Assembly: GCF_001019615.1 (NCBI RefSeq) | Contig: NZ_JNBQ01000041.1 | Span: 1-32,831 of the forward strand | From: Cellulosimicrobium funkei | GTDB lineage: Bacteria; Actinomycetota; Actinomycetes; Actinomycetales; Cellulomonadaceae | DNA: 32,831 nt | Direction of reading: 5' to 3' | In this document: in pieces, positions 17,201-24,937 of the stretch | Position numbering within the stretch: the first letter of the stretch is position 1 | Layout of the letters: each line of letters starts with the position of its first letter | Program-made: the position numbers and the translations under genes | The notes under the pieces: model-generated | What the model saw: the letters and a program-made list of their open reading frames with translations, nothing else | Database searches by the model: none | Told to the model about the DNA's origin: nothing

Positions 17201-17351
17201 CGTCGCGGAGAACGCGCTCCTGCCCGCGCTGCGCGACGCCGCCCCCGGCGACGTGTACCTCGCGGACGGGTTCTCGTGCCGCACGCAGGCCGACGACCTC
17301 GCCGGTGTGCAGGGCAAGGCCCTCGTCGAGCTGCTCGCCGAGCGGCTCTGA
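14265..17351 (+). CDS. FAD/Fe-S D-2-hydroxyacid dehydrogenase (YdiJ-like)
   Basis: A 1028-residue fusion of an FAD-linked oxidase (GlcD-type) with an Fe-S subunit (GlcF-type), the length and order of YdiJ, which oxidises D-2-hydroxyglutarate or D-lactate and passes electrons to the membrane quinone pool. The FAD-binding PCMH segment TARGAGTSVAGNSIGPG is near residues 113-129, and SLSGEHGDGRARSEL near 490-505 is typical of the oxidase C-terminal domain. C606, C612 and C624 form a first cysteine group. C668, C671, C674 and C678 (CLSCKACSSDC) form a 4Fe-4S site. Two CCG motifs follow (C829-C830, and GCCGLAGNFG near 963). The first 45 residues are Ala/Arg-rich and extra. The GTG start at 14265 lacks a ribosome site. 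The gene stands alone, and substrate cannot be told from sequence. Confidence 0.9.
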   Translation: MSAEIDATPTPAPQHDGNGSRRSGSRATTSPEAERAAALREAERAADVARTALAEALRTVVRGGVDSSTRRRAEYSTDASNYRVVPEAVVYPQDADDVVAALDVLRELEVPVTARGAGTSVAGNSIGPGVVLDFTRHVNRVLDVDPEARTARIEPGVVMSALQQQAAPHGLRFGPDPSTQNRATLGGMIGNNACGPHAVAYGRTVDNVIELDVVDGHGRRFTAGKGDPTFAAVPGLAELVRENLALIRTEFGRFGRQVSGYSLEHLLPENGSDLAKALVGTEGTLVTILEATVRLVPVPSKPTLVVLGYPDMPSAADDVPTFLNLSPLAVEGLDARLVDVVRRAKGDASVPPLPPGAGWLMVEVGGATPEEAMANAEAIVAASGSEATMILPAGPEATKMWQIRADGAGLAGRTPAGEQAWPGWEDSAVPPEKLGDYLRDLDALMARYGVDGLPYGHFGDGCVHLRIDIPLEASGSVLRTFMLEAAELVAKYGGSLSGEHGDGRARSELLPVMYSPEAIALMEQFKALFDPRDVMNPGVVVRPSAVDDDLRRPHAHPLLSKVGASGTPGTSTAAPAKVTKISRRAGYQGFSFAHDHGDMTQAVHRCVGVGKCRADTSAAGGFMCPSYQATKDEKDVTRARARVLQEAVNGTLVGGLAAPEVRDSLDLCLSCKACSSDCPAGVDMAQYKSEVLYRTYRGKLRPVDHYSLGWLPIWARLATGMPRLANKLLGFRPLAKTVLWAGGMDTRRSMTTFAEVPFRTWWKRGGATQGVPGLRIGERPGHPVRDERPKVVLWTDSFSDNMSPGVPQAAVKVLTAAGYDVVVPDEQACCGLTWISTGQLDGARKRLENLLSVLGPYAVNGIPIMGLEPSCTAVLRSDLVDLFPDDPRAQAVSAATRTLAELLTSVDTAPGRESGWRVPDLSDVTAVVQPHCHQHSVMGFAADERLLRDAGATIKVLAGCCGLAGNFGMQKGHYETSVAVAENALLPALRDAAPGDVYLADGFSCRTQADDLAGVQGKALVELLAERL

Positions 17352-17403
17352 GCGTCGCGGGCGGCCGGCGTGCCCGACGGCGCGCGCTCGCCCGGGGCGG
17401 CCG

Positions 17404-17913
17404 TCAGCCGCGCGCGGGGTGCACGTCCGTGATCGCGTAGCACTCCTCGTCGTCGATCGCGCGCGGCACCGGGTCGAGCGTGAGCGACGTCGGGTAGCCC
17501 AGCTCGTCGTCGAACGCGACGTCGGTGACGACGTCGTGGCGCTCGTCGACGAGGTCGAGGAACCCGTCGATCGTGCGGCCCCCGCTCTCGACGTAGGACT
17601 CGGGGGTCATCTCCAGGTGCGCGAGGCTCGCGGAGACCGCGAGCACCTCGCCGCCTGCGACCTCGACGTCGAAGTCCCCGACGAGGGCGCGCTCGCCGCA
17701 CGACGACGTGAGCGTGAACGCGTAGTCGTCGTACCCCGCCGCGGCCCACCGGTCCCGCGCGTCCGACAGCCCGGCGACCGGCCACGGTACGCCTGCGGGC
17801 GGGGCTGCGGGCGCGCACGCGGCCGCTCCGGACGAGACGGCGAGCAGCCCGCCCAGGGCGAGCGCCGCCGTCGTCGCGGACGGGCGGGGGCTGCGGCGCG
17901 GCGTCGTCTCCAT
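17404..17913 (-). CDS. Putative DUF6174-like lipoprotein
   Basis: A 169-residue exported protein. Residues 15-34 form a hydrophobic signal segment (ALALGGLLAVSSGAAAC) with a lipobox-like cysteine at about 34, although the -3 position is not the usual Leu. The mature part starts with a short Pro-rich linker, then RWAAAGYDDYAFTLTSSCGE and a VAGGEVLAVS strand pair, which recall DUF6174 domains (a W-x-DY-x-F/Y-x-L-x-C core). Two further cysteines could form a disulfide. No function is known. It converges on the dehydrogenase (52 bp apart) and is divergent from the oleate hydratase. The ATG at 17913 is chosen because the signal peptide starts there; longer frames to 18066 lack one at their N-terminus. 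Confidence 0.7.
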   Translation of the reverse strand: METTPRRSPRPSATTAALALGGLLAVSSGAAACAPAAPPAGVPWPVAGLSDARDRWAAAGYDDYAFTLTSSCGERALVGDFDVEVAGGEVLAVSASLAHLEMTPESYVESGGRTIDGFLDLVDERHDVVTDVAFDDELGYPTSLTLDPVPRAIDDEECYAITDVHPARG

Positions 17914-17954
17914 GCCCTGCTCGTGTCCCGACCCGGCCCGGTCTTGCCGTGCGC

Positions 17955-17968
17955 TGCACGTTCGTGCA
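17955..17968. promoter_or_regulatory. Palindrome upstream of oleate hydratase
   Basis: TGCACG TT CGTGCA is a perfect 14-bp palindrome in the divergent spacer between the lipoprotein gene and the oleate hydratase gene. It could be a regulator site; no regulator gene lies next to it. Confidence 0.35.
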
Positions 17969-18008
17969 CCGAGGTGCGGTCCGTGGGGCCCGGCGTGAGC
18001 ATGGCAGG

Positions 18009-18033
18009 GGAGCGCCACCGCGGGCGGCGCTCC
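18009..18033 (+). promoter_or_regulatory. Hairpin in the oleate hydratase leader
   Basis: GGAGCGCC (18009-18016) and GGCGCTCC (18026-18033) pair perfectly around a 9-nt loop, followed by TTTCC, about 30 nt before the start codon. This could be a weak terminator, an attenuator or simply leader structure. Confidence 0.35.
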
Positions 18034-18064
18034 TTTCCTGTCGTCGGCGGTGAGAGGGAGTGGC

Positions 18065-19864
18065 ATGTACTACTCGAGCGGCAACTACGAGGCGTTCGCG
18101 CGGCCGCGCAAGCCGGAGCGGACGGACCGGATCGGGTCCGTCCATCTCGTGGGGGCGGGGCTCGCCTCGCTCTCGGCGGCGGGCTTCCTCGTCCGCGACG
18201 GCCAGGTCCCCGGCGAGAGGATCACGGTCTACGAGCGGCTCCGGCTGCCCGGCGGCGCGCTCGACGGCATCAAGGAGCCGCGGCGCGGGTTCGTGATCCG
18301 CGGCGGGCGCGAGCTCGAGGACCACATGGAGTGCCTGTGGGACCTGTTCCGCTCCGTGCCGTCGATCGAGACCGAGGGCGTCTCGGTGCTCGACGAGTTC
18401 TACTGGCTCAACAAGGACGACCCGAACTTCTCGCTCCAGCGCGTCACCGAGGACCGCGGCAAGGACGCGCGGTTCGACAACCTGTTCCGCCTCGACGAGA
18501 AGGCGCAGAAGGAGGTCACGAAGATCTTCCTCGCCCGCCGCGAGGACATGGAGGGCAAGTCGATCGAGGACGTCATGTCGAGGCACTTCCTCGACAGCCA
18601 GTTCTGGCTCTACTGGCGCACGATGTTCGCGTTCCAGGAGTGGCACAGCGCGCTCGAGTTCAAGCTCTACCTGCACCGGTTCATCCACCACGTCGGCGGC
18701 CTGCCGGACCTCTCGGCGCTGAAGTTCACCAAGTACAACCAGTACGAGTCGATGGTCCTGCCGCTCACGCGCTGGCTCATGGACCAGGGCGTCACGTTCC
18801 GGTTCCACGTCGAGGTCACCGACGTCGACTTCGAGCTCGCGCCGGACCGCAAGGTCGCGACGCGGCTGCACCTGCTCGACCACGGGGCGGGCCACGGGAC
18901 CGGCGGGGCCGCCGTCGAGCAGACGATCGACCTCGGCGAGGACGACCTCGTCATCGCGACCATCGGGTCGCTCACCGAGAACTCCGACAACGGCGACCAG
19001 CACACCCCGGCTCGCCTGGACACCGGGCCGGCGCCCGCGTGGGACCTGTGGCGGCGCGTCGCCGCGAAGGACCCGGCGTTCGGCCGGCCCGACGTGTTCA
19101 GCACCGACATCCCGCGCACCAAGTGGCAGTCCGCGACCGTCACGACGCTCGACCGGCGCATCCCCGAGTACATCGAGCGCATCTGCCAGCGCGACCCGTT
19201 CAGCGGCAAGGTCGTCACGGGCGGCATCGTCACCGCGCGCGACTCGGCGTGGCTCATGAGCTGGACGGTGAACCGGCAGCCGCACTTCAAGGCGCAGTCG
19301 CCGGACGAGATCGTCGTGTGGGTCTACGGGCTGTTCGTGGACACCCCGGGCGACTACGTGAAGAAGTCGCTCCAGGAGTGCACGGGCGAGGAGATCACGC
19401 AGGAGTGGCTGTACCACCTCGGCGTCCCCGAGGCCGACATCCCGACCCTCGCCGCCGAGGCCGCGAGCTGCGTGCCGGTGATGATGCCGTACGTCACGGC
19501 GTTCTTCATGCCCCGGCACGCGGGCGACCGGCCGCAGGTCGTGCCCGACGGGGCGCGGAACTTCGCGTTCATCGGCCAGTTCGCCGAGACGACGCGGGAC
19601 ACGATCTTCACCACCGAGTACTCCGTGCGCACCGGCATGGAGGCGGCCTACCAGCTCCTCGACCTGGAGCGCGGCGTCCCCGAGGTCTTCAACAGCACCT
19701 ACGACGTCCGCAAGCTGCTCGCCGCGGTGAGCGCCCTGCGCGACGGTGAAGAGCTCGACATCCCCGGGCCGCGGATCCTGCGCGACCGGCTCCAGAAGAA
19801 GGTCGACGCCACCGAGATCGGCGAGCTGCTCGCCGAGTTCAGCCTCCTGTCCCACCACGAGTGA
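18065..19864 (+). CDS. ohyA: Oleate hydratase
   Basis: A 599-residue FAD-dependent fatty acid hydratase that adds water to the cis-9 double bond of oleate or linoleate to give 10-hydroxy acids, thought to detoxify host or environmental unsaturated fatty acids. The FAD motif GAGLASLSA lies near residues 31-39, with the RLPGGALDG loop after it. The family segments SSGNYEAFARPRKP at the N-terminus, YWRTMFAFQEWHSA, and KYNQYESMVLPLTRWL (probable catalytic Tyr) are all clear. FIGQFAETTRDTIFTTEYSVR near the C-terminus is also a hallmark. Length matches the family. GAGAGGGAG precedes the ATG at 18065, so the longer in-frame start at 18050 is not favoured. Confidence 0.95.
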   Translation: MYYSSGNYEAFARPRKPERTDRIGSVHLVGAGLASLSAAGFLVRDGQVPGERITVYERLRLPGGALDGIKEPRRGFVIRGGRELEDHMECLWDLFRSVPSIETEGVSVLDEFYWLNKDDPNFSLQRVTEDRGKDARFDNLFRLDEKAQKEVTKIFLARREDMEGKSIEDVMSRHFLDSQFWLYWRTMFAFQEWHSALEFKLYLHRFIHHVGGLPDLSALKFTKYNQYESMVLPLTRWLMDQGVTFRFHVEVTDVDFELAPDRKVATRLHLLDHGAGHGTGGAAVEQTIDLGEDDLVIATIGSLTENSDNGDQHTPARLDTGPAPAWDLWRRVAAKDPAFGRPDVFSTDIPRTKWQSATVTTLDRRIPEYIERICQRDPFSGKVVTGGIVTARDSAWLMSWTVNRQPHFKAQSPDEIVVWVYGLFVDTPGDYVKKSLQECTGEEITQEWLYHLGVPEADIPTLAAEAASCVPVMMPYVTAFFMPRHAGDRPQVVPDGARNFAFIGQFAETTRDTIFTTEYSVRTGMEAAYQLLDLERGVPEVFNSTYDVRKLLAAVSALRDGEELDIPGPRILRDRLQKKVDATEIGELLAEFSLLSHHE

Positions 19865-19895
19865 CCTCGCGGCTCGGCGTGGCAGCATCGATCGC

Positions 19896-20288
19896 ATGTC
19901 GCACCCCGAGGTCCTCGCTCGCCGCTACCTCGGCTGGCTCCTGCTGACCGAGGGCACACGGGCCGAGCGCCTGCGGGCGGAGGCAGAGGTCGGCGTCTCG
20001 GAAGAGGTGCGGAGCTGCGTCGAGCACGACGCCGATCCGTTGCCGCTGCTCGACGCGCTCGTCGCGCAGGCTGTCGCGAGCGAGGACGAGCGCCTCGTCA
20101 CGAGGCTCGGGGCCGGGCTGGTCGAGGAGGCGGTCGTCGGGCGGCCCGACCTTGCCGGTCGCATCGCCGCACGATGCCGTGCCGAGCCGGCCTGGAGCGA
20201 GGTCGTGCGGGGTGCGTGGGTGGACGAGCGCCGGGCGCGCGACCTCCCGCCGCCGCTCGGCGCGCTCGTCACCGTCCTGAAGGGCTGA
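19896..20288 (+). CDS. Small helical hypothetical protein (possibly DUF6869-like)
   Basis: A 130-residue all-helical cytoplasmic protein. The layout (a Trp-Leu segment near the N-terminus, an LVTRLGAGLVEEAVVGRPDLAGRI-like block and a final AWSEVVRGAWVDERR) recalls DUF6869-type proteins, but the match is by eye and weak. There is no signal peptide, membrane helix or catalytic motif. The ATG has no Shine-Dalgarno, but CAGCAT lies 7 nt upstream as a possible -10 of a leaderless transcript. It follows oleate hydratase by 31 bp and its 3' end overlaps the convergent mocR gene by 20 bp. Confidence 0.65.
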   Translation: MSHPEVLARRYLGWLLLTEGTRAERLRAEAEVGVSEEVRSCVEHDADPLPLLDALVAQAVASEDERLVTRLGAGLVEEAVVGRPDLAGRIAARCRAEPAWSEVVRGAWVDERRARDLPPPLGALVTVLKG

Positions 20289-21804
20289 CGCCGGTCCCGC
20301 GGGCGCTGCGGACCGCGTCGGCGAGGCGCGCGACGGCCTCGCCGACGCGGGCGTCGGCGAGGTTGCCGTACCCGAGCACGAGGGTCGTGGACCGGTCGGC
20401 GGGGCGGACCTGGTAGCGGCGCAGGTCGACGACCGTCACCTCGCGCCGCGCGGCCTCGCGCACGACGTGCGCGGCGTCGGGAGCGGGGTCGTCCGGTGCG
20501 CTCGGCAGGGAGAGGAGCGCGTGCATGCCTGCCGCGATGCCGCTCACCGCGGCGTCCGGCAGCTCGCGGGCGAGGGCGTCGAGCACGGCGTCGCGACGAC
20601 GGCGGTACCGGCTGCGCGCTCCGCGCAGGTGCCGGTCGTACCCGCCCGAGGCGACGAACCTCGCGAAGGTGAGCTGGTCGACCGTGGAAGGGGCGGCCGC
20701 CGCGCCGTGCGCGGGGGAGGCGGCGCGCACCACCGACTCCCGCCAGCGTGCGGGCACGACCATCCACCCGACGCCGAACGCCGGGCTCATCGTCTTGCTC
20801 ACCGACCCCAGCAGGACCACGCGCTCGGGATCGAGCTGCTGGAGCGCGGCGACGGGCCGGCGGTCGTAGCGGAACTCGGCGTCGTAGTCGTCCTCGACCA
20901 CGACGCCGTCGACGGCACAGGCCCACGCGAGGACCGCCTCGCGCCGCTCGGGCGCCAGCGCGGCGCCGGTGGGGAACTGGTGCGCGGGCGTGAGCAACGC
21001 CGCGCGGGCCCCCGTCCGCCGCGACGCCGCGACGAGCGCCTCGACGTCCGCGCCCGCGTCGTCCACGGGGACGGGGACGGGGGTGAGGCCGACGCGGCCG
21101 GCGACGTCGCGCAGCACCGACCAGCTCGGGTCCTCGACGAGCAGGTGCGTGTGGCCCGCCTCGACGAGCGCCGCGGCGACGCGCGCCATCCCGTCGGTCG
21201 CGCCGCGCGTGAGCACGACGGCGTCGTCCGCCCCGGCGACGACGCGGGCCCGGCGCAGGTGGTCGGCGACGACGGCCCGCGCGTGCGGGTGCCCGGCGGG
21301 GGAGGGCTGGCCGAGGTCGTCGTTCGACGCCGTGCCCCCGGACGTGCCGAGCGCCTCCCGTGCCGCCCGCAGCCACGCGTCGCGCGGGACGTGGCGCAGG
21401 TCGGGCACGCCCGGAGCGAGGTCGAACCGGGCCCGCGCGGCGTACGTCCGGCCGGTGCCGGGCTGTCCAGGGTCCACGAGCGTGGGCGCGGGTCTGCTGC
21501 CGGCTGCGGCGGAGACGCGTGTCGCCGAGCCGGTGCGTGCGTCGAGGAAGCCCTCGGCGACGAGCTGGCCGTAGGCCTCCGTGACGACCCACCGCGACAC
21601 CCCGAGCGCCTCGGCGAGCTGGCGGCTCGGTGGCAGAGCCGCCCCGACCGGGACGCGGCCGGTGTGCACCGCGTCCCGGACCGCGCGCTCGAGCCGCTCG
21701 ACGCGCGACCCCGGCCCCGTCCCCAGGTCGAGCAGGGCCTCCCAGGCGAGCTCCGCCGTCGTGCCCGAACGTGTCCGCAGTGAATTGGTCTGGTCAAGCC
21801 CCAT
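20269..21804 (-). CDS. MocR-type (GntR-HTH/aminotransferase) transcriptional regulator
   Basis: A 511-residue regulator with an N-terminal GntR winged helix (about residues 33-97, including LPPSRQLAEALGVSR and the AYGQLVAEGFLDARTGSATRV wing) joined to a fold-type I aminotransferase domain. K337 in GSVSKTMSP is the expected PLP-binding lysine, and VVEDDYDAEFRYD is the conserved cofactor-contact segment. MocR proteins sense PLP or an amino compound and usually control the divergent gene, here an aldo/keto reductase. PdxR, the best known member, controls vitamin B6 synthesis, but no pdxS/T genes are present here. TACGGT ends 8 nt before the ATG as a possible -10. The first 30 residues are an unusual extra tail. 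Confidence 0.92.
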   Translation of the reverse strand: MGLDQTNSLRTRSGTTAELAWEALLDLGTGPGSRVERLERAVRDAVHTGRVPVGAALPPSRQLAEALGVSRWVVTEAYGQLVAEGFLDARTGSATRVSAAAGSRPAPTLVDPGQPGTGRTYAARARFDLAPGVPDLRHVPRDAWLRAAREALGTSGGTASNDDLGQPSPAGHPHARAVVADHLRRARVVAGADDAVVLTRGATDGMARVAAALVEAGHTHLLVEDPSWSVLRDVAGRVGLTPVPVPVDDAGADVEALVAASRRTGARAALLTPAHQFPTGAALAPERREAVLAWACAVDGVVVEDDYDAEFRYDRRPVAALQQLDPERVVLLGSVSKTMSPAFGVGWMVVPARWRESVVRAASPAHGAAAAPSTVDQLTFARFVASGGYDRHLRGARSRYRRRRDAVLDALARELPDAAVSGIAAGMHALLSLPSAPDDPAPDAAHVVREAARREVTVVDLRRYQVRPADRSTTLVLGYGNLADARVGEAVARLADAVRSARGTGVSPSGR

Positions 21805-21913
21805 GGAATCGGACCGTACACCCGTGCCGATCTCTCCATAGCGTGGAGCACGTCATCCGGACCACGGTCCACCTCGGACCACTCGGGTCCACCACGAACC
21901 TCGGGAGACCACC
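21805..21913. promoter_or_regulatory. Divergent mocR/AKR control region with GGACC/GGTCC sites
   Basis: GGACC occurs at 21811-21815, 21859-21863 and 21876-21880, and GGTCC at 21866-21870 and 21886-21890. The last four form two tandem, imperfectly repeated inverted pairs (spacers 2 and 5 nt). A minus-strand TACGGT (21818-21813) and a plus-strand TAGCGT (21839-21844) are plausible -10 elements for mocR and the reductase. Repeated half-sites are typical of MocR operators. Confidence 0.5.
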
Positions 21914-22897
21914 ATGCGGTACCGCACCATCGGCGACGGGCGCACCTCCTTCGACGTGTCGACCCTCTGCCTCGGCACGATGAACATGGGCACGCTCGTC
22001 GACGAGGACACGTCGTTCGCGATCCTCGACCGCTACCTCGAGGCGGGCGGCACGTTCCTCGACACGGCGAACAACTACAGCTTCTGGGCCGGCGGCCACG
22101 GTCGTGACAGCGAGGACCTGCTCGGCCGCTGGCTCGCGAGCCGTGGCGTGCGCGACGACGTCCGCATCGCGACCAAGCTCGGCGCGGCGAAGAAGGACCC
22201 CGCCCTGCCGCTCCAGAACGCCGAGCCCACGAACTTCCAGGGCCTGGGCGCCGACGTCGTCGCGTACGAGGCGCACGAGAGCCTGCGCCACCTCGGCGTC
22301 GACCACGTGGACGTGCTCTACGGGCACGTCGACGACCACGACACGGCGATCGCCGAGACCGTCGGCGCGTTCGGCAAGCTCCAGGCCGAGGGCGTCGTCG
22401 GCATCACGGGCATCTCGAACGTCGCGCTGTGGCGCGTCGTCGAGGCGCGGGAGGAGGCGCTGCGCCAGGGCATCGCGCCCTACGGGCTCGTCCAGCAGAA
22501 CTACACCTACGCCTACCCGACGCCGGAGGTCGGCCGGCACAACTGGGCGTCGTACGAGCTGCTCGACTACGCGGCGTCCACCGGCGTCGACGGGCGCCCC
22601 CCGCTCGCCGTCACCGCCTACTCGCCGATCCTCCAGGGCGCGTACGTCCGCCGCGACAAGCCGCTGTGGGACGGGTTCGACCACCCGACCACGCGCGAGC
22701 GCATCCGCCTCCTGCACGAGGTCGCGGGCGAGCTCGGCGCGACGCCGAACCAGGTCGTGCTCGCGTGGCTCCTCGGCGGCGAGCACCCGGTGGTCCCGAT
22801 CATCGGGCCCAGCACGCTCGAGCAGCTCGACGAGCTCCTGGGTGCTGCCGACCTCGAGCTCGACCCGGAGCTGCGCGCCCGCCTCGACGCCGCCTGA
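21914..22897 (+). CDS. Aldo/keto reductase
   Basis: A 327-residue (alpha/beta)8-barrel NADPH-dependent oxidoreductase. The catalytic tetrad is visible: D50 in GTFLDTANNY, Y55, K88 in IATKLGA and H138 in VLYGHVDDHD. VPIIGPSTLEQLDELL near the C-terminus is the usual NADPH phosphate-binding segment. It has the family's length. GGGAG lies about 8 nt before the ATG. Its physiological substrate is unknown. Being divergent from a PLP-sensing MocR regulator, pyridoxal is one possible substrate, since some aldo/keto reductases reduce it, but this is only an inference from context. Confidence 0.93.
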   Translation: MRYRTIGDGRTSFDVSTLCLGTMNMGTLVDEDTSFAILDRYLEAGGTFLDTANNYSFWAGGHGRDSEDLLGRWLASRGVRDDVRIATKLGAAKKDPALPLQNAEPTNFQGLGADVVAYEAHESLRHLGVDHVDVLYGHVDDHDTAIAETVGAFGKLQAEGVVGITGISNVALWRVVEAREEALRQGIAPYGLVQQNYTYAYPTPEVGRHNWASYELLDYAASTGVDGRPPLAVTAYSPILQGAYVRRDKPLWDGFDHPTTRERIRLLHEVAGELGATPNQVVLAWLLGGEHPVVPIIGPSTLEQLDELLGAADLELDPELRARLDAA

Positions 22898-22909
22898 GCC
22901 CGCGTGTCC

Positions 22910-22941
22910 GCCCGGCCCGACGCCTCGGCGACGGGCCGGGC
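22910..22941 (+). terminator. Hairpin between the aldo/keto reductase and GNAT genes
   Basis: GCCCGGCCCG (22910-22919) and CGGGCCGGGC (22932-22941) pair perfectly around a 12-nt loop. There is no T-tract. It lies 12 bp after the reductase stop and 15 bp before the GNAT start. Confidence 0.55.
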
Positions 22942-22956
22942 TGCCACCATGGGGCC

Positions 22957-23499
22957 GTGCCCACCACCGTCGTACGCGTCCGGCCGGACGACTGGCGCGA
23001 CCTCCGGGACGTCCGCCTGCGCGCGCTCGCGGACGCGCCGTCCGCGTTCGGCTCGACGCTCGCGCGCGAGGTCGCCCTTCCCGACGACGTCTGGCACGAG
23101 CGCGCGGCGCAGGGCCGCACGCTCCTCGCGCGGACGGTGCTCGACGACGGCACGCCCGACGACGGCACCCTGGCCGAGGGCGACCGGTCGCCCGGTCCGG
23201 TGGTCGGCGTCGCCGCGGTCGTCCCCTCGCCCGACGACCCGACCGTGGCCGAGCTCGTGTCCGTGTGGGTCGACCCGGGCGCGCGGGGCACCGGCGTCGC
23301 GGCGGCGCTCCTGCGTTCCGCCGACGCGCTCGCCGCCGAGCTCGGGGCGCGGACGCTCGCGCTCTGGGTGACCGCGACGAACGACCGGGCGCTGCGGCTC
23401 TACGAGCGCACCGGCTTCGCGCCGACCGGTGCGACCAAGCCCCTCCCGAGCGACCCGCGCCTCGCCGAGCTGCGGATGGCTCGGCGCGTCGCCGGGTAG
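22957..23499 (+). CDS. GNAT-family N-acetyltransferase
   Basis: A 180-residue acetyl-CoA-dependent acetyltransferase. The acetyl-CoA loop is in WVDPGARGTGVAAALL (R/Q-x-x-G-x-G/A), preceded by the VAELVSV strand and followed by LALWVTATNDRALRLYERTGF, the conserved C-terminal part with Asn and Tyr. The substrate is unknown. The GTG at 22957 has no ribosome site but CACCAT lies 6 nt upstream as a possible -10, and translation in this frame matches the fold from its first residues. The gene directly follows a strong hairpin, so it is probably transcribed from its own promoter. Confidence 0.85.
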   Translation: MPTTVVRVRPDDWRDLRDVRLRALADAPSAFGSTLAREVALPDDVWHERAAQGRTLLARTVLDDGTPDDGTLAEGDRSPGPVVGVAAVVPSPDDPTVAELVSVWVDPGARGTGVAAALLRSADALAAELGARTLALWVTATNDRALRLYERTGFAPTGATKPLPSDPRLAELRMARRVAG

Positions 23500-23539
23500 G
23501 GTGCGGGGACCTGCTGCCGGACCGTGCCGAGGGGGCCGC

Positions 23540-24157
23540 GTGGAGTTCCAGGACGTCGTCCGACGTCGACGCATGGTGCGCCGGTTCACCGACGAGCCGG
23601 TCGCGCCGGAGGCGGTCGACCGCCTCGTGCGCAACGCGGTCCGCGCGCCGAGCGCGGGGTTCGCGCAGGGGTGGTCGTTCCTCGTGCTCACCGAGCCCGA
23701 CGACGTCGCGCGCTTCTGGTCCGCGAGCTCGCCCGAGCAGCCCGAGCGGAGCATGAGCGCGTGGCTCGCCGGGATGCGCACCGCGCCCGTGCTCGTCGTG
23801 GTCCTCACGTCGAAGGACGTCTACCTCGACCGGTACGCCGAGGACGACAAGGGCTGGGCCGACCGCGACGAGAACCGCTGGGCCGTGCCGTACTGGCACG
23901 TCGACGCGGGGATGGCGGCGCTGCTCATGCTCCAGACCGCCGTCGACGAGGGGCTCGGCGCGTGCTTCTTCGGCGTCGCGCCCGGCGAGGTCGCGCGGCT
24001 GCGCGCGGCGTTCGACATCCCCGACGCGTACGCGCCGACCGGGGTCGTCGCCGTCGGGCATCCCGCGGACAGAGCGACCACGGGCTCGCCGCGGCGTCGC
24101 TCGCGCAAGCCGCTCGACGACGTCGTGCACCGCGGCCGCTGGGGAGAACGACCGTGA
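23540..24157 (+). CDS. Nitroreductase-family flavoprotein
   Basis: A 205-residue FMN-dependent NAD(P)H oxidoreductase. The N-terminal signature EFQDVVRRRRMVRRF supplies the FMN phosphate-binding arginines, followed by VRNAVRAPSAGFAQGWSFLVL. The middle has the aromatic loop WAVPYWHVDAGMAALLMLQTAVDEGLGACFF, and PTGVVAVGHP is the usual C-terminal strand. The natural substrate is not known. GAGGGGG lies before the GTG at 23540. The gene ends with a four-base overlap (GTGA) with the following lipoprotein gene, so the two are likely co-transcribed. Confidence 0.9.
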   Translation: MEFQDVVRRRRMVRRFTDEPVAPEAVDRLVRNAVRAPSAGFAQGWSFLVLTEPDDVARFWSASSPEQPERSMSAWLAGMRTAPVLVVVLTSKDVYLDRYAEDDKGWADRDENRWAVPYWHVDAGMAALLMLQTAVDEGLGACFFGVAPGEVARLRAAFDIPDAYAPTGVVAVGHPADRATTGSPRRRSRKPLDDVVHRGRWGERP

Positions 24158-24918
24158 CGCGGGCGGGCCTGCGCGCCGGTGCGCTCGTCGCGGGCCTCGT
24201 GGTCGGCGTCCTCGGTGCCGGTGCCTGCACGGGGAGCCCGACGCCTGAGGGGCCGACGAGCGGGCCCTCCGCGACGCGGACGGGGGAGGCGCCCGGTGGG
24301 GGCTCGAGCGACGGCCCGACCACCACGGCGGACCCCGACGCCGCGCCGGGAGCCCCGGAAGGCCTGGGCGACCCGACGGCCGGCTCCTCCGCCGGGCCGG
24401 GTGGCGGCTCGTCAGAGCCTGCCCCCGAGATCACGAGCCTGGGCGGCGCGGCTGCCGCAGCACCGCTCGTCGCGCGTGCCGGATGGCAGGTCGTCGGAGC
24501 GAGCGGGGGGTGCGTCCTGTCGGCCCGGGGGACCGGCGACCCGGGGACACCGACGGCAGGCCCGCGCGACGCCTCCGCCGCCCTGCTCGCGGAGACGGTC
24601 ACCGCGGACGGCGGCGACCCGGACGGCGCGACGCGCGACGTCCTGCTGCCGGTCGGCTCCGACGGCGGGGCCGTCCAGGGCGTCAACGCCGTCGCGCAGG
24701 ACTGGACCGTCGAGTCTCCGCGGGGACCGCTGCGGGTACGGGGTGCCGCGCGCGTCGTCGCCGTGCCCGCCTTCGACGGCAGCACGACCACGCAGTCCGT
24801 CGTGCTCGCGCTGGACTGCCCCGCGCCGTTCGACGAGGGCGCGTGGCAGCACCTCCTCGCCGACGTGCGCGTCGGCCTCGTCGCGCCCGTCGAGGTCCTC
24901 GGCACCTGGCCGTCGTAG
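24154..24918 (+). CDS. Putative lipoprotein with Gly/Pro/Thr-rich linker
   Basis: A 254-residue exported protein that I do not recognise. Residues 8-24 form a hydrophobic segment ending in GAGAC, a slightly unusual lipobox. A Gly/Pro/Ser/Thr-rich linker of about 65 residues follows, as in many actinobacterial surface lipoproteins. The C-terminal domain (about 95-254) is beta-rich with two cysteines (GGCVLSAR and LALDCPAPF) that may pair. The GTG start overlaps the nitroreductase stop. No functional inference is possible beyond an envelope location. Confidence 0.78.
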   Translation: MTRAGLRAGALVAGLVVGVLGAGACTGSPTPEGPTSGPSATRTGEAPGGGSSDGPTTTADPDAAPGAPEGLGDPTAGSSAGPGGGSSEPAPEITSLGGAAAAAPLVARAGWQVVGASGGCVLSARGTGDPGTPTAGPRDASAALLAETVTADGGDPDGATRDVLLPVGSDGGAVQGVNAVAQDWTVESPRGPLRVRGAARVVAVPAFDGSTTTQSVVLALDCPAPFDEGAWQHLLADVRVGLVAPVEVLGTWPS

Positions 24919-24937
24919 CGGCCGGTCCTCGGAAGGC

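Noticed and set aside
17183-19897. 904-codon minus-strand open frame opposite oleate hydratase
   Set aside because: The plus strand encodes an unmistakable full-length oleate hydratase; the antisense frame is Arg/Glu/Val-rich noise.
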